NCBI RefSeq assembly: GCF_000613905.1
Contig: NZ_BAJW01000014.1
Span: 1-60,115 of the forward strand
Direction: 5' to 3'
DNA: 60,115 nt
Origin: Acetobacter persici JCM 25330
GTDB taxonomy: Bacteria; Pseudomonadota; Alphaproteobacteria; Acetobacterales; Acetobacteraceae
Part shown: piece by piece, positions 30,302-39,422 of the stretch
Layout: every line of letters starts with the position of its first letter
Position numbering within the stretch: position 1 is the stretch's first letter
Made by a program: the position numbers and the translations under genes
The notes under the pieces: model-generated
Database searches by the model: none
What the model was told of the DNA's origin: nothing
The model's input: only the letters and a program-made list of their open reading frames with translations

Positions 30302-31006
30302 ATGACACGTTCCACACAGGTTGCCCCCGGCCGCCCCGGTATTCTTGTTGGCCTGAAGGCCGAATCCAGACTAATCCGGCAGGTCTTTCCGCATGCCGCC
30401 ATTGCCGCCAGCGGGGCCACGCGCACCGGCGCGCAGCGCGAGGCCGCAAGACTGGCCGCCTGCGGGGCAGACTGTCTCCTCTCCTTCGGGCTGGCCGCCG
30501 GACTGGACCCGGCCTTCCCGCCCGGTACCCTGATTGTGCCGGAGCGTGTGATGGCATGGGGCACCCCCTATGTGTGTGACCCGACACTGCGGCACATTCT
30601 TGGCGCGGGGCAGCCGGATGTGCAGGGGAAGTCCCTGCTGCATAGTGACACGGTTGTTCTGGATGCGGCTGAAAAAGCGCGCCTGTTTGCCGCAAGCCAG
30701 TGTACGGCTCTGGATATGGAAAGCGGTTTTCTGGCCCGCGCTGCGGAAGAGGCCGGGCTGCCATTTGCCGTGCTGCGCGTGGTGTGTGACCCGGCTGGCC
30801 GGTCTCTGCCGCCTGTTGCCGGCACGGTTCTCTCACCCGATGGCGGGCTGAATATCCGGGCTCTGCTCGGTTCTCTTCTGCGGCATCCCGGCCAGATTTC
30901 CGGCCTGATTGGCCTTGGCAAAGATGCCGGACGCGCCCGCACCGCCATGCTGACTTTTCTGGAGCAGCAGCGCACCCGCCCCGCTTTTGCACGGTTTGCA
31001 AACTAA
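30302..31006 (+). CDS. hpnG: HpnG (adenosylhopane nucleosidase / phosphorylase)
   Basis: 234 residues of the nucleoside phosphorylase-like family used in hopanoid side-chain synthesis, where adenine is cleaved from adenosylhopane. Seen: ILVGLKAESRLIR, the LLSFGLAAGLDP block, HSDTVVLD, and ALDMESGFLARAAEEAGLPF with the conserved Met-Glu-Ser, then VLRVVCDPAG. Starts six bases after shc. The radical-SAM gene hpnH, which supplies adenosylhopane, is not in the window, so the pathway must be completed elsewhere. Confidence 0.92.
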   Translation: MTRSTQVAPGRPGILVGLKAESRLIRQVFPHAAIAASGATRTGAQREAARLAACGADCLLSFGLAAGLDPAFPPGTLIVPERVMAWGTPYVCDPTLRHILGAGQPDVQGKSLLHSDTVVLDAAEKARLFAASQCTALDMESGFLARAAEEAGLPFAVLRVVCDPAGRSLPPVAGTVLSPDGGLNIRALLGSLLRHPGQISGLIGLGKDAGRARTAMLTFLEQQRTRPAFARFAN

Positions 31007-31037
31007 AAGCATATCCAAGCTTTTTCTCTAATTCACG

Positions 31038-31072
31038 CCCCTGATGCAGCCCCGCATCAGGGGTGTTTTTTT
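31038..31072 (+). terminator. Rho-independent terminator after the hopanoid operon
   Basis: Ten-base stem CCCCTGATGC/GCATCAGGGG (31038-31047 and 31054-31063), loop AGCCCC, then TG and seven T residues. It marks the end of hpnA-hpnG about 30 bases past hpnG. Confidence 0.95.
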
Positions 31073-31228
31073 ACGCGCTCTCTTTGCCTCTCAGATGTTG
31101 TCATATCGTAATATATGCCCTAGCATTACGAAATGAGAACAATCTGATCCTGTCATGATTGCTCTCTGTCACATGCTGGTTCTGCCATGCGGACTGATTG
31201 TTTTTTGAGATCATCTCGGGATTACCTG

Positions 31229-32828
31229 ATGCCACACGCTCATCCGCCCACCGCACCGACGCGCCGGCAACTTCTGACCCGCATCGGCACTCTGGCTGGC
31301 AGCGCCGCGCTGTATCAGGCCATGACGACGTTTGGTCACGCCATGGGGACAGACTTCCGTGGCCCGCCTCAACTTGCAGGAGCCAAACGCGGCACGCGTG
31401 TGCTGGTGCTCGGCTCCGGTCTGTCCGGCATGCTTTCCGCCTACGAACTGCGGAAAGCTGGCTACAATGTCCAGATTCTGGAGTTTCAGAGCCGCAGCGG
31501 CGGCCGCAACATCAGCCTGCGCGGCGGAGATACCATCAAGGAACTTGGGGGAGCCACGCAGCAGGTTGGCTTCGCCCCCGGCAACTATATCAACCCCGGC
31601 CCATGGCGTATCCCGTACCACCATCAGGGCCTGCTGCATTATTGCCGGGAATTTGGTGTGCAACTCGAACCCTTTATTGAGCTGAACCACAATAGCTGGC
31701 TCCATTCCAGCGGCAGCTTTGGTGGCAAGGCCGTGCGGTATCGGGAACTGGCCTCGGACTTTAACGGCTTTACGGCGGAACTGCTGGCCAAGGCGATTGA
31801 TCAGCACAAGCTGGATGATGTTGTCTCGGACGATGAACGCGCCCACATCCGTCAGGCCATGAAATCCTGGGGGGCCCTGAACAAGGACATGGCCTACACC
31901 AAAGGCAATACCAGCTCCCTGCGCCGCGGTTTTGAAAACCGCAGGGTGGCGGCGTGATGGTGCGCCTGTCCCGTCCGACCTCTTTGCCCGCAAGGATGTC
32001 ATGCAGTCCAGCCTGTGGAACTGGATGGCCTTTCATGAACGTCTGGACATGCAGACCACCATGTTCCAGCCCGTCGGCGGGATGGACCAGATCGGCAAAG
32101 GCTTCACCCGGCAGGTAAAAGACCTCATTACGCTGAACTGCAAGGTCTCTTCCATCCATCAGGATGATCACGGCGTAACCGTCACCTACACAGACACCGC
32201 TCACGGCAACGCCGTGCGGCAGGCCCAGGCGGATTACTGCGTCTGCACAATTCCGCTTTCCGTCCTTTCTCAGCTTGATGTGCAGGTTACGGACAGCATG
32301 AAGGCCGCCATAGCCGCGGTACCCTATGCGTCTTCTGTTAAAATGGGCATGGAGTTCAAACGCCGGTTCTGGGAGGAAGATGACCAGATTTACGGCGGTA
32401 TCAGCTTTACCGACCAGCAGATCAGCCAGATTTCCTACCCCAGCCACGGCATTTTCTCAAAAGGCCCGGCTGTCCTGCTCGGCGGTTACATGTTCGGCCC
32501 CGCCGCGTATGACTTTGCTGGCATGACGCCTGACCAGCGGATTCAGCGCGCACTGGATCAGGGCACGGCCATTCATCCTCAGTATCGCAAGGAATTTTCA
32601 AACGGTATCAGCATGGCCTGGAGCCGCGTGCCCTGGACACTCGGCTGCTGCTCCATGTGGACGGAAGAAGCTCGCAAAACCCATTACAAAACACTCTGCG
32701 CCGTGGATAACCGCCTCGTGCTGGCCGGGGAACACGCCTCTTACGTCGGCTGCTGGCAGGAAGGCGCCATTCTGTCCGCTCTGGATGCTGTCACCCGTCT
32801 GCACAAACGCGCGCTGGGAGCTGCCTGA
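31229..32828 (+). CDS. Exported (Tat) FAD-dependent amine/amino-acid oxidase, one frameshift
   Basis: About 530 residues. Begins MPHAHPPTAPTRRQLLTRIG, a twin-arginine signal with hydrophobic TLAGSAALYQAM, so it is exported folded. FAD-binding core RVLVLGSGLSGMLSAYELRK, then SRSGGRNISLRGGD, and a C-terminal flavin block LVLAGEHASYVGCWQEGAILSA typical of flavin monoamine/L-amino-acid oxidases. The frame changes at 31934-31938 in an A run; here one base too many, or two too few, best explains it, unlike most breaks in the window. Cytochrome c and RidA genes follow directly. Substrate unknown. Confidence 0.87.
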
Positions 32829-33262
32829 TGCGTCACTTTCCGCTTATCTCCTCCCTCTGCCTCACCGCTGGCCTGCTTGCTGGCGGTCTGGCCCCCGGTG
32901 CCGCCTATGCGGACAGCGCCAGCGCCGTTGCCGGTAAAATGCAGCCCCTGCCGGATGGCGAGGCCATTTACCGGCACATCTGCCAGAGCTGCCACATGCC
33001 GGACGGCAAAGGCGCCGTAGGAGCCGGGGCCCAGTTCCCCGCTCTGGCTGGCAACCCCAAGCTGAAAAGCGCGCAATATCCCGCCTATGTCGTACTGAAC
33101 GGCTTTGGCGGCATGCCCTGGTTTGCAGGCCTGCTGGATGATCAGCAGGTTGCCCACGTGGTCAATTACGTTCGCACACATTTTGGAAACCATTATACTG
33201 ACGCCCTGAAACCGGAAGACGTTTCCGAAATGCGTCCCCATCTGTCAGTAGAGGAAGAATAA
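32828..33262 (+). CDS. Exported monohaem cytochrome c
   Basis: 144 residues with a signal peptide (SSLCLTAGLLAGGLAPGAAYA) and one haem site, CQSCHMPDGKG, with a likely axial methionine in NGFGGMPWFAG. The ending VVNYVRTHFGNHY is the usual class I C-terminal helix. Its start overlaps the oxidase stop (32828 is shared). In this setting it is the probable electron acceptor of the flavoenzyme, or a link to a terminal oxidase. Confidence 0.93.
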   Translation: MRHFPLISSLCLTAGLLAGGLAPGAAYADSASAVAGKMQPLPDGEAIYRHICQSCHMPDGKGAVGAGAQFPALAGNPKLKSAQYPAYVVLNGFGGMPWFAGLLDDQQVAHVVNYVRTHFGNHYTDALKPEDVSEMRPHLSVEEE

Positions 33263-33263
33263 C

Positions 33264-33773
33264 GTGCGTCTCTTCAAAGCTCTTATCCCCGCCACGGCCC
33301 TTGTCACTCTGGCTGCCCTGCCCGCTCTGGCGCAGGCTGAAGGCGGAATTGTCCGCCACGGGGATGGCAAGTTCCCCATCTCAACAGCGGTAGAAGTGCC
33401 CGCCGGGGCCACCACCATTTACCTCAGCGGCATGGGCGCGCCGGTGCAGGACAAAACCGCACCGCCCAAAAGCCTTGAAGCCTACGGGGATACACAGGCC
33501 CAGACGCTTGCCTCCCTCCAGCGCATTGAAGGTGAGCTGAAAAAGCTGAACCTGACAATGAGCGACGTCGTGCAGATGCACATCTATATGGTGGCCGACC
33601 CCCGCACAAAGCAGCTCGATTTTGCAGGCATGATGAAAGCCTACACCCAGTATTTTGGTACGGAAAAGCAGCCCAACCTGCCGGTGCGCTCCGCCTTTGC
33701 GGTCGCGCAGCTCGCCAATCCCGGCTGGCTGATTGAAATTGAAGTCACGGCCGTTCGTCTGCCGAAGAAGTAA
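33264..33773 (+). CDS. Exported RidA-family imine deaminase
   Basis: 169 residues, GTG start one base after the cytochrome stop. A signal peptide (LIPATALVTLAALPALAQAEG) precedes a RidA/YjgF domain: TTIYLSGMGAPVQDK, TLASLQRIEGELKKLNLTMSDVV, MHIYMVADPR, NLPVRSAFAVAQLANPGWLIEIEVTA split over its end. RidA proteins normally work in the cytosol; an exported copy next to an exported oxidase suggests it hydrolyses imines released in the periplasm. The arginine in PVRSAF matches the position of the RidA carboxylate-binding Arg. Confidence 0.9.
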   Translation: MRLFKALIPATALVTLAALPALAQAEGGIVRHGDGKFPISTAVEVPAGATTIYLSGMGAPVQDKTAPPKSLEAYGDTQAQTLASLQRIEGELKKLNLTMSDVVQMHIYMVADPRTKQLDFAGMMKAYTQYFGTEKQPNLPVRSAFAVAQLANPGWLIEIEVTAVRLPKK

Positions 33774-33783
33774 GTCTTTCCTT

Positions 33784-33815
33784 CCCTCTCATACACACAG
33801 GTGAGAGGGAATTTT
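33784..33815. terminator. Terminator between convergent genes
   Basis: Perfect eight-base stem CCCTCTCA/TGAGAGGG (33784-33791 and 33802-33809) followed by AATTTT on the plus strand. It ends the oxidase-cytochrome-RidA operon and may also serve the minus-strand gene ending at 33844. Confidence 0.75.
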
Positions 33816-33843
33816 CTTCAGGGCAGAGAGCGTTGTCGTCGCG

Positions 33844-34128
33844 TTATTTACCGTCTGTGCGCTGAAGTTCTCCATCAGCATCATCGGGTAAAAAGAAGTC
33901 TTCCGGGTCTTCCGGCACGGGCAGGCTGAGCAGGAAAAACCCTGCTGCCACCGTAATCGCACCCGTTGCCACCGGCAGCCAGCGCAGGGCTGTGACCAGT
34001 GCGGTGTCCTGCGTGCTGCCATGCACGACAAGCGCCCAGCCACTTACACACAGCAACGCAAATCCACCAACAAAACAGCCCACAATCCAGAGCAGCCGAC
34101 GCACGTAAGGGGACGAAGACGCACTCAT
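33844..34128 (-). CDS. Small membrane protein, end of efflux operon
   Basis: 94 residues with two membrane helices (LLWIVGCFVGGFALLCVSGW and LRWLPVATGAITVAAGFFLL) and an acidic C-terminal tail (PEDPEDFFLPDDADGEL). I do not recognise the family. It starts 17 bases after the stop of the outer-membrane factor gene and so is the last gene of the marR efflux operon. A role in that efflux system is only inferred from position. Confidence 0.6.
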   Translation of the reverse strand: MSASSSPYVRRLLWIVGCFVGGFALLCVSGWALVVHGSTQDTALVTALRWLPVATGAITVAAGFFLLSLPVPEDPEDFFLPDDADGELQRTDGK

Positions 34129-34144
34129 GGTGTGACCTTTCAGA

Positions 34145-35670
34145 TCATTGCTTGAAAGCCCGCGCTAACACGTTTTGCGTTTCGAGGGAAACAGGCAGGG
34201 TCGAATTGGTCAGCGCCACGCCTTTCCAGCCCGCGCCAAGCGCTGTGTAGAGGTTCACAGCGTCCCGCAGCCGCTCAAGCCGGGCCATGGCTTCCATGTT
34301 CTGCGCATTCAGGGTTGTGCGCTCGGTTGTCAGCACTTCCAGAAACCCGACAAGACCTGCACCATACAGTTTACGGGCTCGTTCACTGGCCGTCGCACTA
34401 TCTTCTGCGGCTTTGTGCAGTTGCTCGGCATATTCAATATCATCGTGCCAGGCAGCCATGGCGTCTTCAACTTCCTTGAAGCCATTCAGCACGGACTGCC
34501 GGTAGGTCAGGCGCGCGGCTTCCGCCGAGGCCTGCGCCGCCCGGACTTCAGACGTCATTTTGCCACCATGCATCAGCGGCAGGCTGGCCATCATCAGGAA
34601 CTGCCAACTCATGGCGTTGACCTGAAACAGCTGATACATGGCCGACGCATTCGGGTTGAAGGTCAGCGGAATGACAAAGTGCGGATACAGGTTTGCCACC
34701 GCCACACCAATCTGCGCCGTGGCCAGAGCATATTGCCGCTCCGCCATCCGGATGTCCGGACGGTTGGCAATCACAACAGACGGCATGGTAGCCGGAAATT
34801 CCGGCACAGTCGGCAGAGGTCGCGGCACCTTCAGTTCATCTTCCAGAGACCCCGGCATCTGCCCCAGCAGCACGGCAATGGCATGTGTCACCTGAGAAAC
34901 ACGGGTTTTCAGCGGTTCACGCGCTGCAATCTGCGTATCCAGTTCCGCCTGAGCCTGCGCAATCTGCAACGTGTTGCCCACACCTTCCAGATACAGCTTG
35001 TTGGTCAGATCCACCGCGCGCTTGGCAACGCCAATATTGTCCGTGGCAATTTTGATCTGCAACTGCGTCACGCGCAGCAGCATGTAATCCGATGCCAGTT
35101 CAGACAGCATTGTCATCAGCAGCGCACGGCGGCCTTCAATGGAGGCTTCCACCGCACGCTCATGCGCTTCCACATCCCGCCGGATCCGCCCGAACACGTC
35201 CACTTCCCACGTCGCCATTGCGCCATAGGTCAGCATGGAGCTTCCGGCCGGTTCTGCGGGTTACCGGGGCGGATCGGCCAGTTATCAATATTCAGGGAAT
35301 AACGCACATCCCCGCCGCCAATATTGGCATCCATCTGCGGATACCATTGTGAGGCGGAACGGTCCCGGATAGCGCGCTCGGCCAGAATCCGCTGCCCGGC
35401 AATCTGGAGATCATAGTTCCCCTTGATCGCCTGCTCGACCAGACTGGTCAGCACCGGGTCCTTGAACGCGGCCCACCACTCGGTCATTTCCTTGTTGGTG
35501 CGGTCAATTTCTTCCTGAGTAGCAGGGTGCTCTTCCGCTGCTTCCTTGAACTGGGCCGGCACCTTCATGTGTTCAGGCTGATAATTCGGCCCGACGGTAC
35601 AGGCCGAAAGCATCAGGGAGGACGCCATAAAAAGGCCGAGGCGACGATGAACCTTCATCTTCTGTTCCAT
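34145..35670 (-). CDS. RND-type efflux outer-membrane lipoprotein (NodT/OprM family), one frameshift
   Basis: About 508 residues. The N-terminus is a lipoprotein signal with lipobox LSAC (SSLMLSACTVGPNYQPE), and the body has two OEP repeats with long helices, NPQNRPEGSSMLTY-type central part, GVAVANLYPHFVIPLT and SARKLYGAGLVGFLEVLTTE-like C-terminal repeat. One base is missing at 35241; adding it joins the two pieces through ATWEVDVFGRIRRDVEAH, a signature of the family. It forms the trimeric outer-membrane channel. Start could also be ATG 35658. Confidence 0.93.
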
Positions 35671-35677
35671 GTCGCTC

Positions 35678-36589
35678 TCAGAGGTGGTCTTGCAGCCAGG
35701 TGGTCATTTTACCCCGGCGGCCACGGGGCTCCGGCCCGACACTGACCGTCGCCGTCATGCCTGCGGCAAGGGTCACGCTATCCGGCACGTGGTCCAGATG
35801 GATACGCACCGGAATACGCTGGGCCAGACGCACCCAGGTAAAGATCGGGTTCACATCCTGAAGACCCAGCTTGTCCGGCGTGCCGTTGGTATCATTAATA
35901 CCGCGGGCAATGCTCACCACATGGCCGGTCAGGATCGGCTTGTAGCCCATCAGCTTGACGCGGGCTTCATCCCCCACATGCACGCCCCACATCTTGGTTT
36001 CTTCAAAATAGCCGTAAACCCAGTAGGAATCCGCATCAATCACGGCCAGACGCGCCTGCCCGGATGAGGCATAATCCCCCACCCGCAGGTTGAGGTTGGT
36101 CACGTAGCCATTCACCGGAGAATACAGCACGGAACGCTGGAGGTTCAGCTTCGCCACGTCCAGCGCGGCGCGGGCTGCATCCACCGCGGCAATCTGCGTC
36201 GCCACATTCGAGTTGAAGACTTCCTGCTCTTCCGCCGAGACAATGCCACCCAGCCCCATACGGCGGCGGGCATCGTTACGCTTGAGCTTCAGGTCTTCCA
36301 GCGCGCCATCCAGCCGGGCCTGCGCCTCACGGATCGCCAGACGGAACCGCACCGGGTCCAGCACAAACAGCGGGTCGCCCTTATGGACAAACTGGTTATC
36401 CACCACGGGGATCTGCACCACCGTGCCCGAGACTTCAGGAGCCACATCCACAACATACACGCGCACACGGCCATCACGGGTCCATGGGGCGATCATGTAG
36501 ACGTTCCAGAGGGTCACCCCCAGCACAATGGCCAGAGAGACAACCGCCAGGGTCAGAATAACTCGTATCAGGGTGCGCAGAAGGGGCAT
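35678..36589 (-). CDS. HlyD/EmrA-type membrane fusion protein
   Basis: 303 residues with one N-terminal membrane anchor (VILTLAVVSLAIVLGVTLW) and a periplasmic adaptor: YVVDVAPEVSGTVVQIPV and DNQFVHKGDPLFVLDP (first lipoyl half), a coiled-coil hairpin (about residues 85-150), NGYVTNLNLRVGDYA (second half). Resembles AaeA-type adaptors that link an inner-membrane pump to an outer-membrane channel. It sits between the DUF1656 gene and the outer-membrane factor. Confidence 0.93.
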   Translation of the reverse strand: MPLLRTLIRVILTLAVVSLAIVLGVTLWNVYMIAPWTRDGRVRVYVVDVAPEVSGTVVQIPVVDNQFVHKGDPLFVLDPVRFRLAIREAQARLDGALEDLKLKRNDARRRMGLGGIVSAEEQEVFNSNVATQIAAVDAARAALDVAKLNLQRSVLYSPVNGYVTNLNLRVGDYASSGQARLAVIDADSYWVYGYFEETKMWGVHVGDEARVKLMGYKPILTGHVVSIARGINDTNGTPDKLGLQDVNPIFTWVRLAQRIPVRIHLDHVPDSVTLAAGMTATVSVGPEPRGRRGKMTTWLQDHL

Positions 36590-36617
36590 TGCGGAGACTC
36601 AAAAGCCTTTTTGGGGG

Positions 36618-36812
36618 TCAGACGTACAAAATGAGCAGGCAGAGGATACAGACGTAGAGCGAAACTTCGAACAGCGCGATGTGCCAGAACCAGCCCAGCA
36701 GGCCGCTCCACCACAACACAAAGCGCACACACATGGTAAGGGGCAGCGCCGCCAGTGCGTAGACGACGATTGGCGCCATGAAGACGCCAAAGAGATTGAA
36801 TTCCGTCAGCAT
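36618..36812 (-). CDS. DUF1656 membrane protein
   Basis: 64 residues from ATG 36812 (MLTEFNLFGVFMAPIVVYAL), two membrane helices and a WFWHIALFEVSLYVC end. DUF1656 proteins, such as AaeX, accompany aromatic-acid type efflux systems with a FUSC-family pump. Here the pump gene itself is missing from the expected place between the regulator and this gene. Inner membrane. Confidence 0.85.
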   Translation of the reverse strand: MLTEFNLFGVFMAPIVVYALAALPLTMCVRFVLWWSGLLGWFWHIALFEVSLYVCILCLLILYV

Positions 36813-36837
36813 GACGCCATTCTCGTAATCACTCTCA

Positions 36838-37329
36838 TCATGCGCGTGCCCGCTCCGGGCCTGCCAGATCTTTCTGACCGGACGCGGCCTGTTCCACCCG
36901 GTCAAGAATCCCGCAGCACTCTTCCAGTTCCTGCGGGGTAACATATTCGGTCAGGCGTGTTGCCACATCGTCTGCCGCATGGCTGACAAGTGCGGCAACT
37001 TTCCGGCCTTCTTCCGTAATACTGACCAGTTTGGAGCGACGGTCTTCCTCATCAATTTCCCGGACAATAAAGCCGCGCTTCTCCAGCACATCCAGCAACC
37101 GCACGAGAGACGGTGCTTCCAGTGAGAGAGAACGCGCGAGATCTGTCTGTCTGACAGGCTCACCGGCAAAATTGAGATAATAGATGGGGCGCCATGTTGC
37201 GTCCGTCAGGCTGAACCGGCGCAGATCGGCATCAATCTCGCGCCGCCAGATGGCCGCAAGGCGAGCCAGCCGGTGCCCGAAGGACCGGCGGGTTTCGATA
37301 CTCTTGTCAGGATAACGCGGAGGTTCCAT
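36838..37329 (-). CDS. MarR family transcriptional regulator
   Basis: 163 residues with a winged helix: RQTDLARSLSLEAPSLVRLL, then LEKRGFIVREIDEEDRRSK with the conserved DxRSK wing, flanked by dimerisation helices. It starts the DUF1656/adaptor/outer-membrane-factor operon and probably represses it in the absence of a phenolic or similar ligand. The control site would be just upstream of 37329, where I see no obvious palindrome. Confidence 0.93.
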   Translation of the reverse strand: MEPPRYPDKSIETRRSFGHRLARLAAIWRREIDADLRRFSLTDATWRPIYYLNFAGEPVRQTDLARSLSLEAPSLVRLLDVLEKRGFIVREIDEEDRRSKLVSITEEGRKVAALVSHAADDVATRLTEYVTPQELEECCGILDRVEQAASGQKDLAGPERARA

Positions 37330-37461
37330 TACGTGCCCATACTAGCAAGCATGCAAACTGTTCGCACACTCACAAAATCACAGGGCAATCATTCCCAGAA
37401 AAAATCCGCCCCTGCCAATGCAAAATTGGAATGGAACCTATGGGCAAAGGCGGATGGAGAC

Positions 37462-37887
37462 TCAGTTCTTCTTGCGGCGCACCACATCCCACACTTTGCG
37501 GGTGCCGCTGCGGCCAAGAGAACCCGCCACAGTGGCCGTGACCGCGGCCAGAGTGACAGATTCCCGCATCTGCGTGGCGCAGCGGTTACGGGCAATCCGG
37601 GCTTCCACTTCCGCAGTCGTCAGGTAAGAGCGACGGCCAAAGAGGACGCAGATCAGGGCAAAGATCACATCCAGCGCAAACACGCCGAACGCGGCCGTCA
37701 CCGGCCCCCAGTGAAAGGTAAACAGGAACAGGGCCCACAGGAGTCCATGCCCGGAAATCAGGGCGAAAAACCCGAATACCGCAGCGGCAACAAGAAATGC
37801 CGCCTGTTTCCCCAGCCGAATGGCCATCTGCTGCATAAGGTGGGACTGAGCGTGCAGGGCGGACCTGCCAAGTTCAAAAATACGCAT
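37462..37887 (-). CDS. Membrane protein, phage-holin-like superfamily
   Basis: 141 residues with two long hydrophobic stretches (AAFLVAAAVFGFFALISG and a second around VTAAFGVFALDVIFALICVL) between amphipathic ends and a basic tail. This is the layout of the small Holin-X/YqjE-like membrane proteins, which occur next to ElaB/YqjD proteins; that partner is encoded directly upstream (37926-38228). Membrane-associated; function not known in detail. Confidence 0.65.
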   Translation of the reverse strand: MRIFELGRSALHAQSHLMQQMAIRLGKQAAFLVAAAVFGFFALISGHGLLWALFLFTFHWGPVTAAFGVFALDVIFALICVLFGRRSYLTTAEVEARIARNRCATQMRESVTLAAVTATVAGSLGRSGTRKVWDVVRRKKN

Positions 37888-37925
37888 GGACTCCGGGACT
37901 ACCTTCGTTCAGATCACGTGAGGCT

Positions 37926-38228
37926 TCAGCGTGACATCCGGCCGAGGACAAAGCCCACCACGCCGGAAATGGCAATGGACACCCATGACGACTGCACACG
38001 CGTCTGCTTGGAAATATCTTTGCGCGCATGATTGGCCAGTTCGCGCGCATTGGCAACCGCTTCTTCAGTCAAATCACTGGCTTTGCCGCCAGCATTCGTC
38101 AGGGCAGGCACCACATGCTTGGTGATCAGCCGTTCCAGATGCGCCTTGACGGCTTCAATCTCATCACGGGCTGTCTCAGCAGCAGATTCACCGGCAGCCT
38201 TTACATCCTTGAGTTTATCAGAAGACAT
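37926..38228 (-). CDS. ElaB/YqjD-type membrane-anchored protein (DUF883)
   Basis: 100 residues from ATG 38228 (MSSDKLKDVKAAGES). A long amphipathic helix, then a C-terminal membrane segment with the glycine motif SSWVSIAISGVVGFVLGRMSR, as in E. coli YqjD/ElaB, which tether ribosomes to the membrane in stationary phase. The gene lies just upstream of the holin-like membrane gene on the same strand. Role here is inferred by family. Confidence 0.82.
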   Translation of the reverse strand: MSSDKLKDVKAAGESAAETARDEIEAVKAHLERLITKHVVPALTNAGGKASDLTEEAVANARELANHARKDISKQTRVQSSWVSIAISGVVGFVLGRMSR

Positions 38229-38295
38229 GGAACACCCTATTCGCGTTGGATTTATTGACAACACTCTTCTAACTGATCGCTAAGGATATGGTTGC

Positions 38296-39417
38296 ATGCA
38301 TACGGCGCATGGCTCGCACCCGCCGCTAGAACTTCACAATCTCGCTTTTCTGCCGCCGCTCCCCGGACTGAGCCTGCATGTCGCGAAAGGGGAGTGTGTG
38401 GCGCTGCTGGGAATCGGCACCGGGCATGAGGACCTCACCCGCCTGACAGATGTTCTGGCTGGCCACACGCCCAGCTATGGCGGGCAGATCCGCGTGGGAG
38501 GAGAGGACGTCACGCACCGGCCAACGGGCCAGCGTCGGCTGGCCACGCTCGGGGCGCACGCGCCGCTTTTCCCGCACCTTACTCTGGCGGAGAATATTCT
38601 GTTCCCACTCCGGGCTGCCGGACAGGTTTCCGCGGCGGAATGTGAGCGCCGCACGCTGGAAACCCTCTCCCTCGTCGGGCTGGACGGGCGGAGCGTTCTT
38701 AAAGCCGCCCGCCTGACGCCCGAGCAGGCCGTGCGCGGCCAGCTTGCCCGTGCCCTCGTCATGCGGCCAGAGTGTCTGGTGCTCAACGCCCCCTTCAGCA
38801 CGCTGGACCACACCGCCACAACCCGCATGCTGGCGCTGCTGGAAAAACTGCAACGCGCCATCGGTCTGAGCCTGCTGCTGCTCACCCGGGACCGGACAGA
38901 GGCGCTGATGGCCGGGGACCGTATTGGTATTCTGGAAAACGGTGTCCTGCTTCAGCTTGCAACACCGCCGGATCTACTCAGCCGCCCGGAGCATGAACAG
39001 GTGGCCATTGCCTTTGGGGAGGCCAACGTCCTGACCGGCAAGGTTCTCTACGCTGAAGATGATATGGCCGAACTCCGCCTGCCTACGGGTGAGACCGTGG
39101 AGGCCATGGCCGCACCGGGGCTGGCGGAACAGGACCTCGCCAACATTTGCATCCCTCCGGACCGGCTCTCCGTCATGTTCCCGCGTCAGGTAACCACCCA
39201 GCCTGAAGAGCCGGACATGCTGCTGTGCACTCTGGTCTCCGCCCGGCATGTGGGCACGGCCATTCATATGCGTTTCCGTATGCGTGATGGCGGGGAACTC
39301 ATTGCCCATCGCCCGCCCGTGCATACCCTGCGGGATCTGGAACCAGGGCGTGTCGCGCTGCTCGCCTGGCAAACAGCAAACGCCACCGCCTTTCCGATGG
39401 ACCAGAAAACAGGCTAG
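38296..39417 (+). CDS. Catalytically degenerate ABC-transporter ATPase homologue (PotA-like)
   Basis: 373 residues with the length and layout of a spermidine/putrescine-type ATPase: nucleotide-binding domain (1-235) and a C-terminal TOBE-like region. But every catalytic motif is altered. Walker A reads GIGTGHEDLTR without the Lys-Ser/Thr, the signature is LTPEQ in place of LSGGQ, and Walker B is LVLNAPFSTLD where DEP is expected. Q-loop LGAHAPLFPHLTLAENI and D-loop remain. The frame is clean, with good GC3, so the gene is not decayed. It is followed by a substrate-binding protein and a shortened permease. Confidence 0.82.
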   Translation: MHTAHGSHPPLELHNLAFLPPLPGLSLHVAKGECVALLGIGTGHEDLTRLTDVLAGHTPSYGGQIRVGGEDVTHRPTGQRRLATLGAHAPLFPHLTLAENILFPLRAAGQVSAAECERRTLETLSLVGLDGRSVLKAARLTPEQAVRGQLARALVMRPECLVLNAPFSTLDHTATTRMLALLEKLQRAIGLSLLLLTRDRTEALMAGDRIGILENGVLLQLATPPDLLSRPEHEQVAIAFGEANVLTGKVLYAEDDMAELRLPTGETVEAMAAPGLAEQDLANICIPPDRLSVMFPRQVTTQPEEPDMLLCTLVSARHVGTAIHMRFRMRDGGELIAHRPPVHTLRDLEPGRVALLAWQTANATAFPMDQKTG

Positions 39418-39422
39418 ACGTA

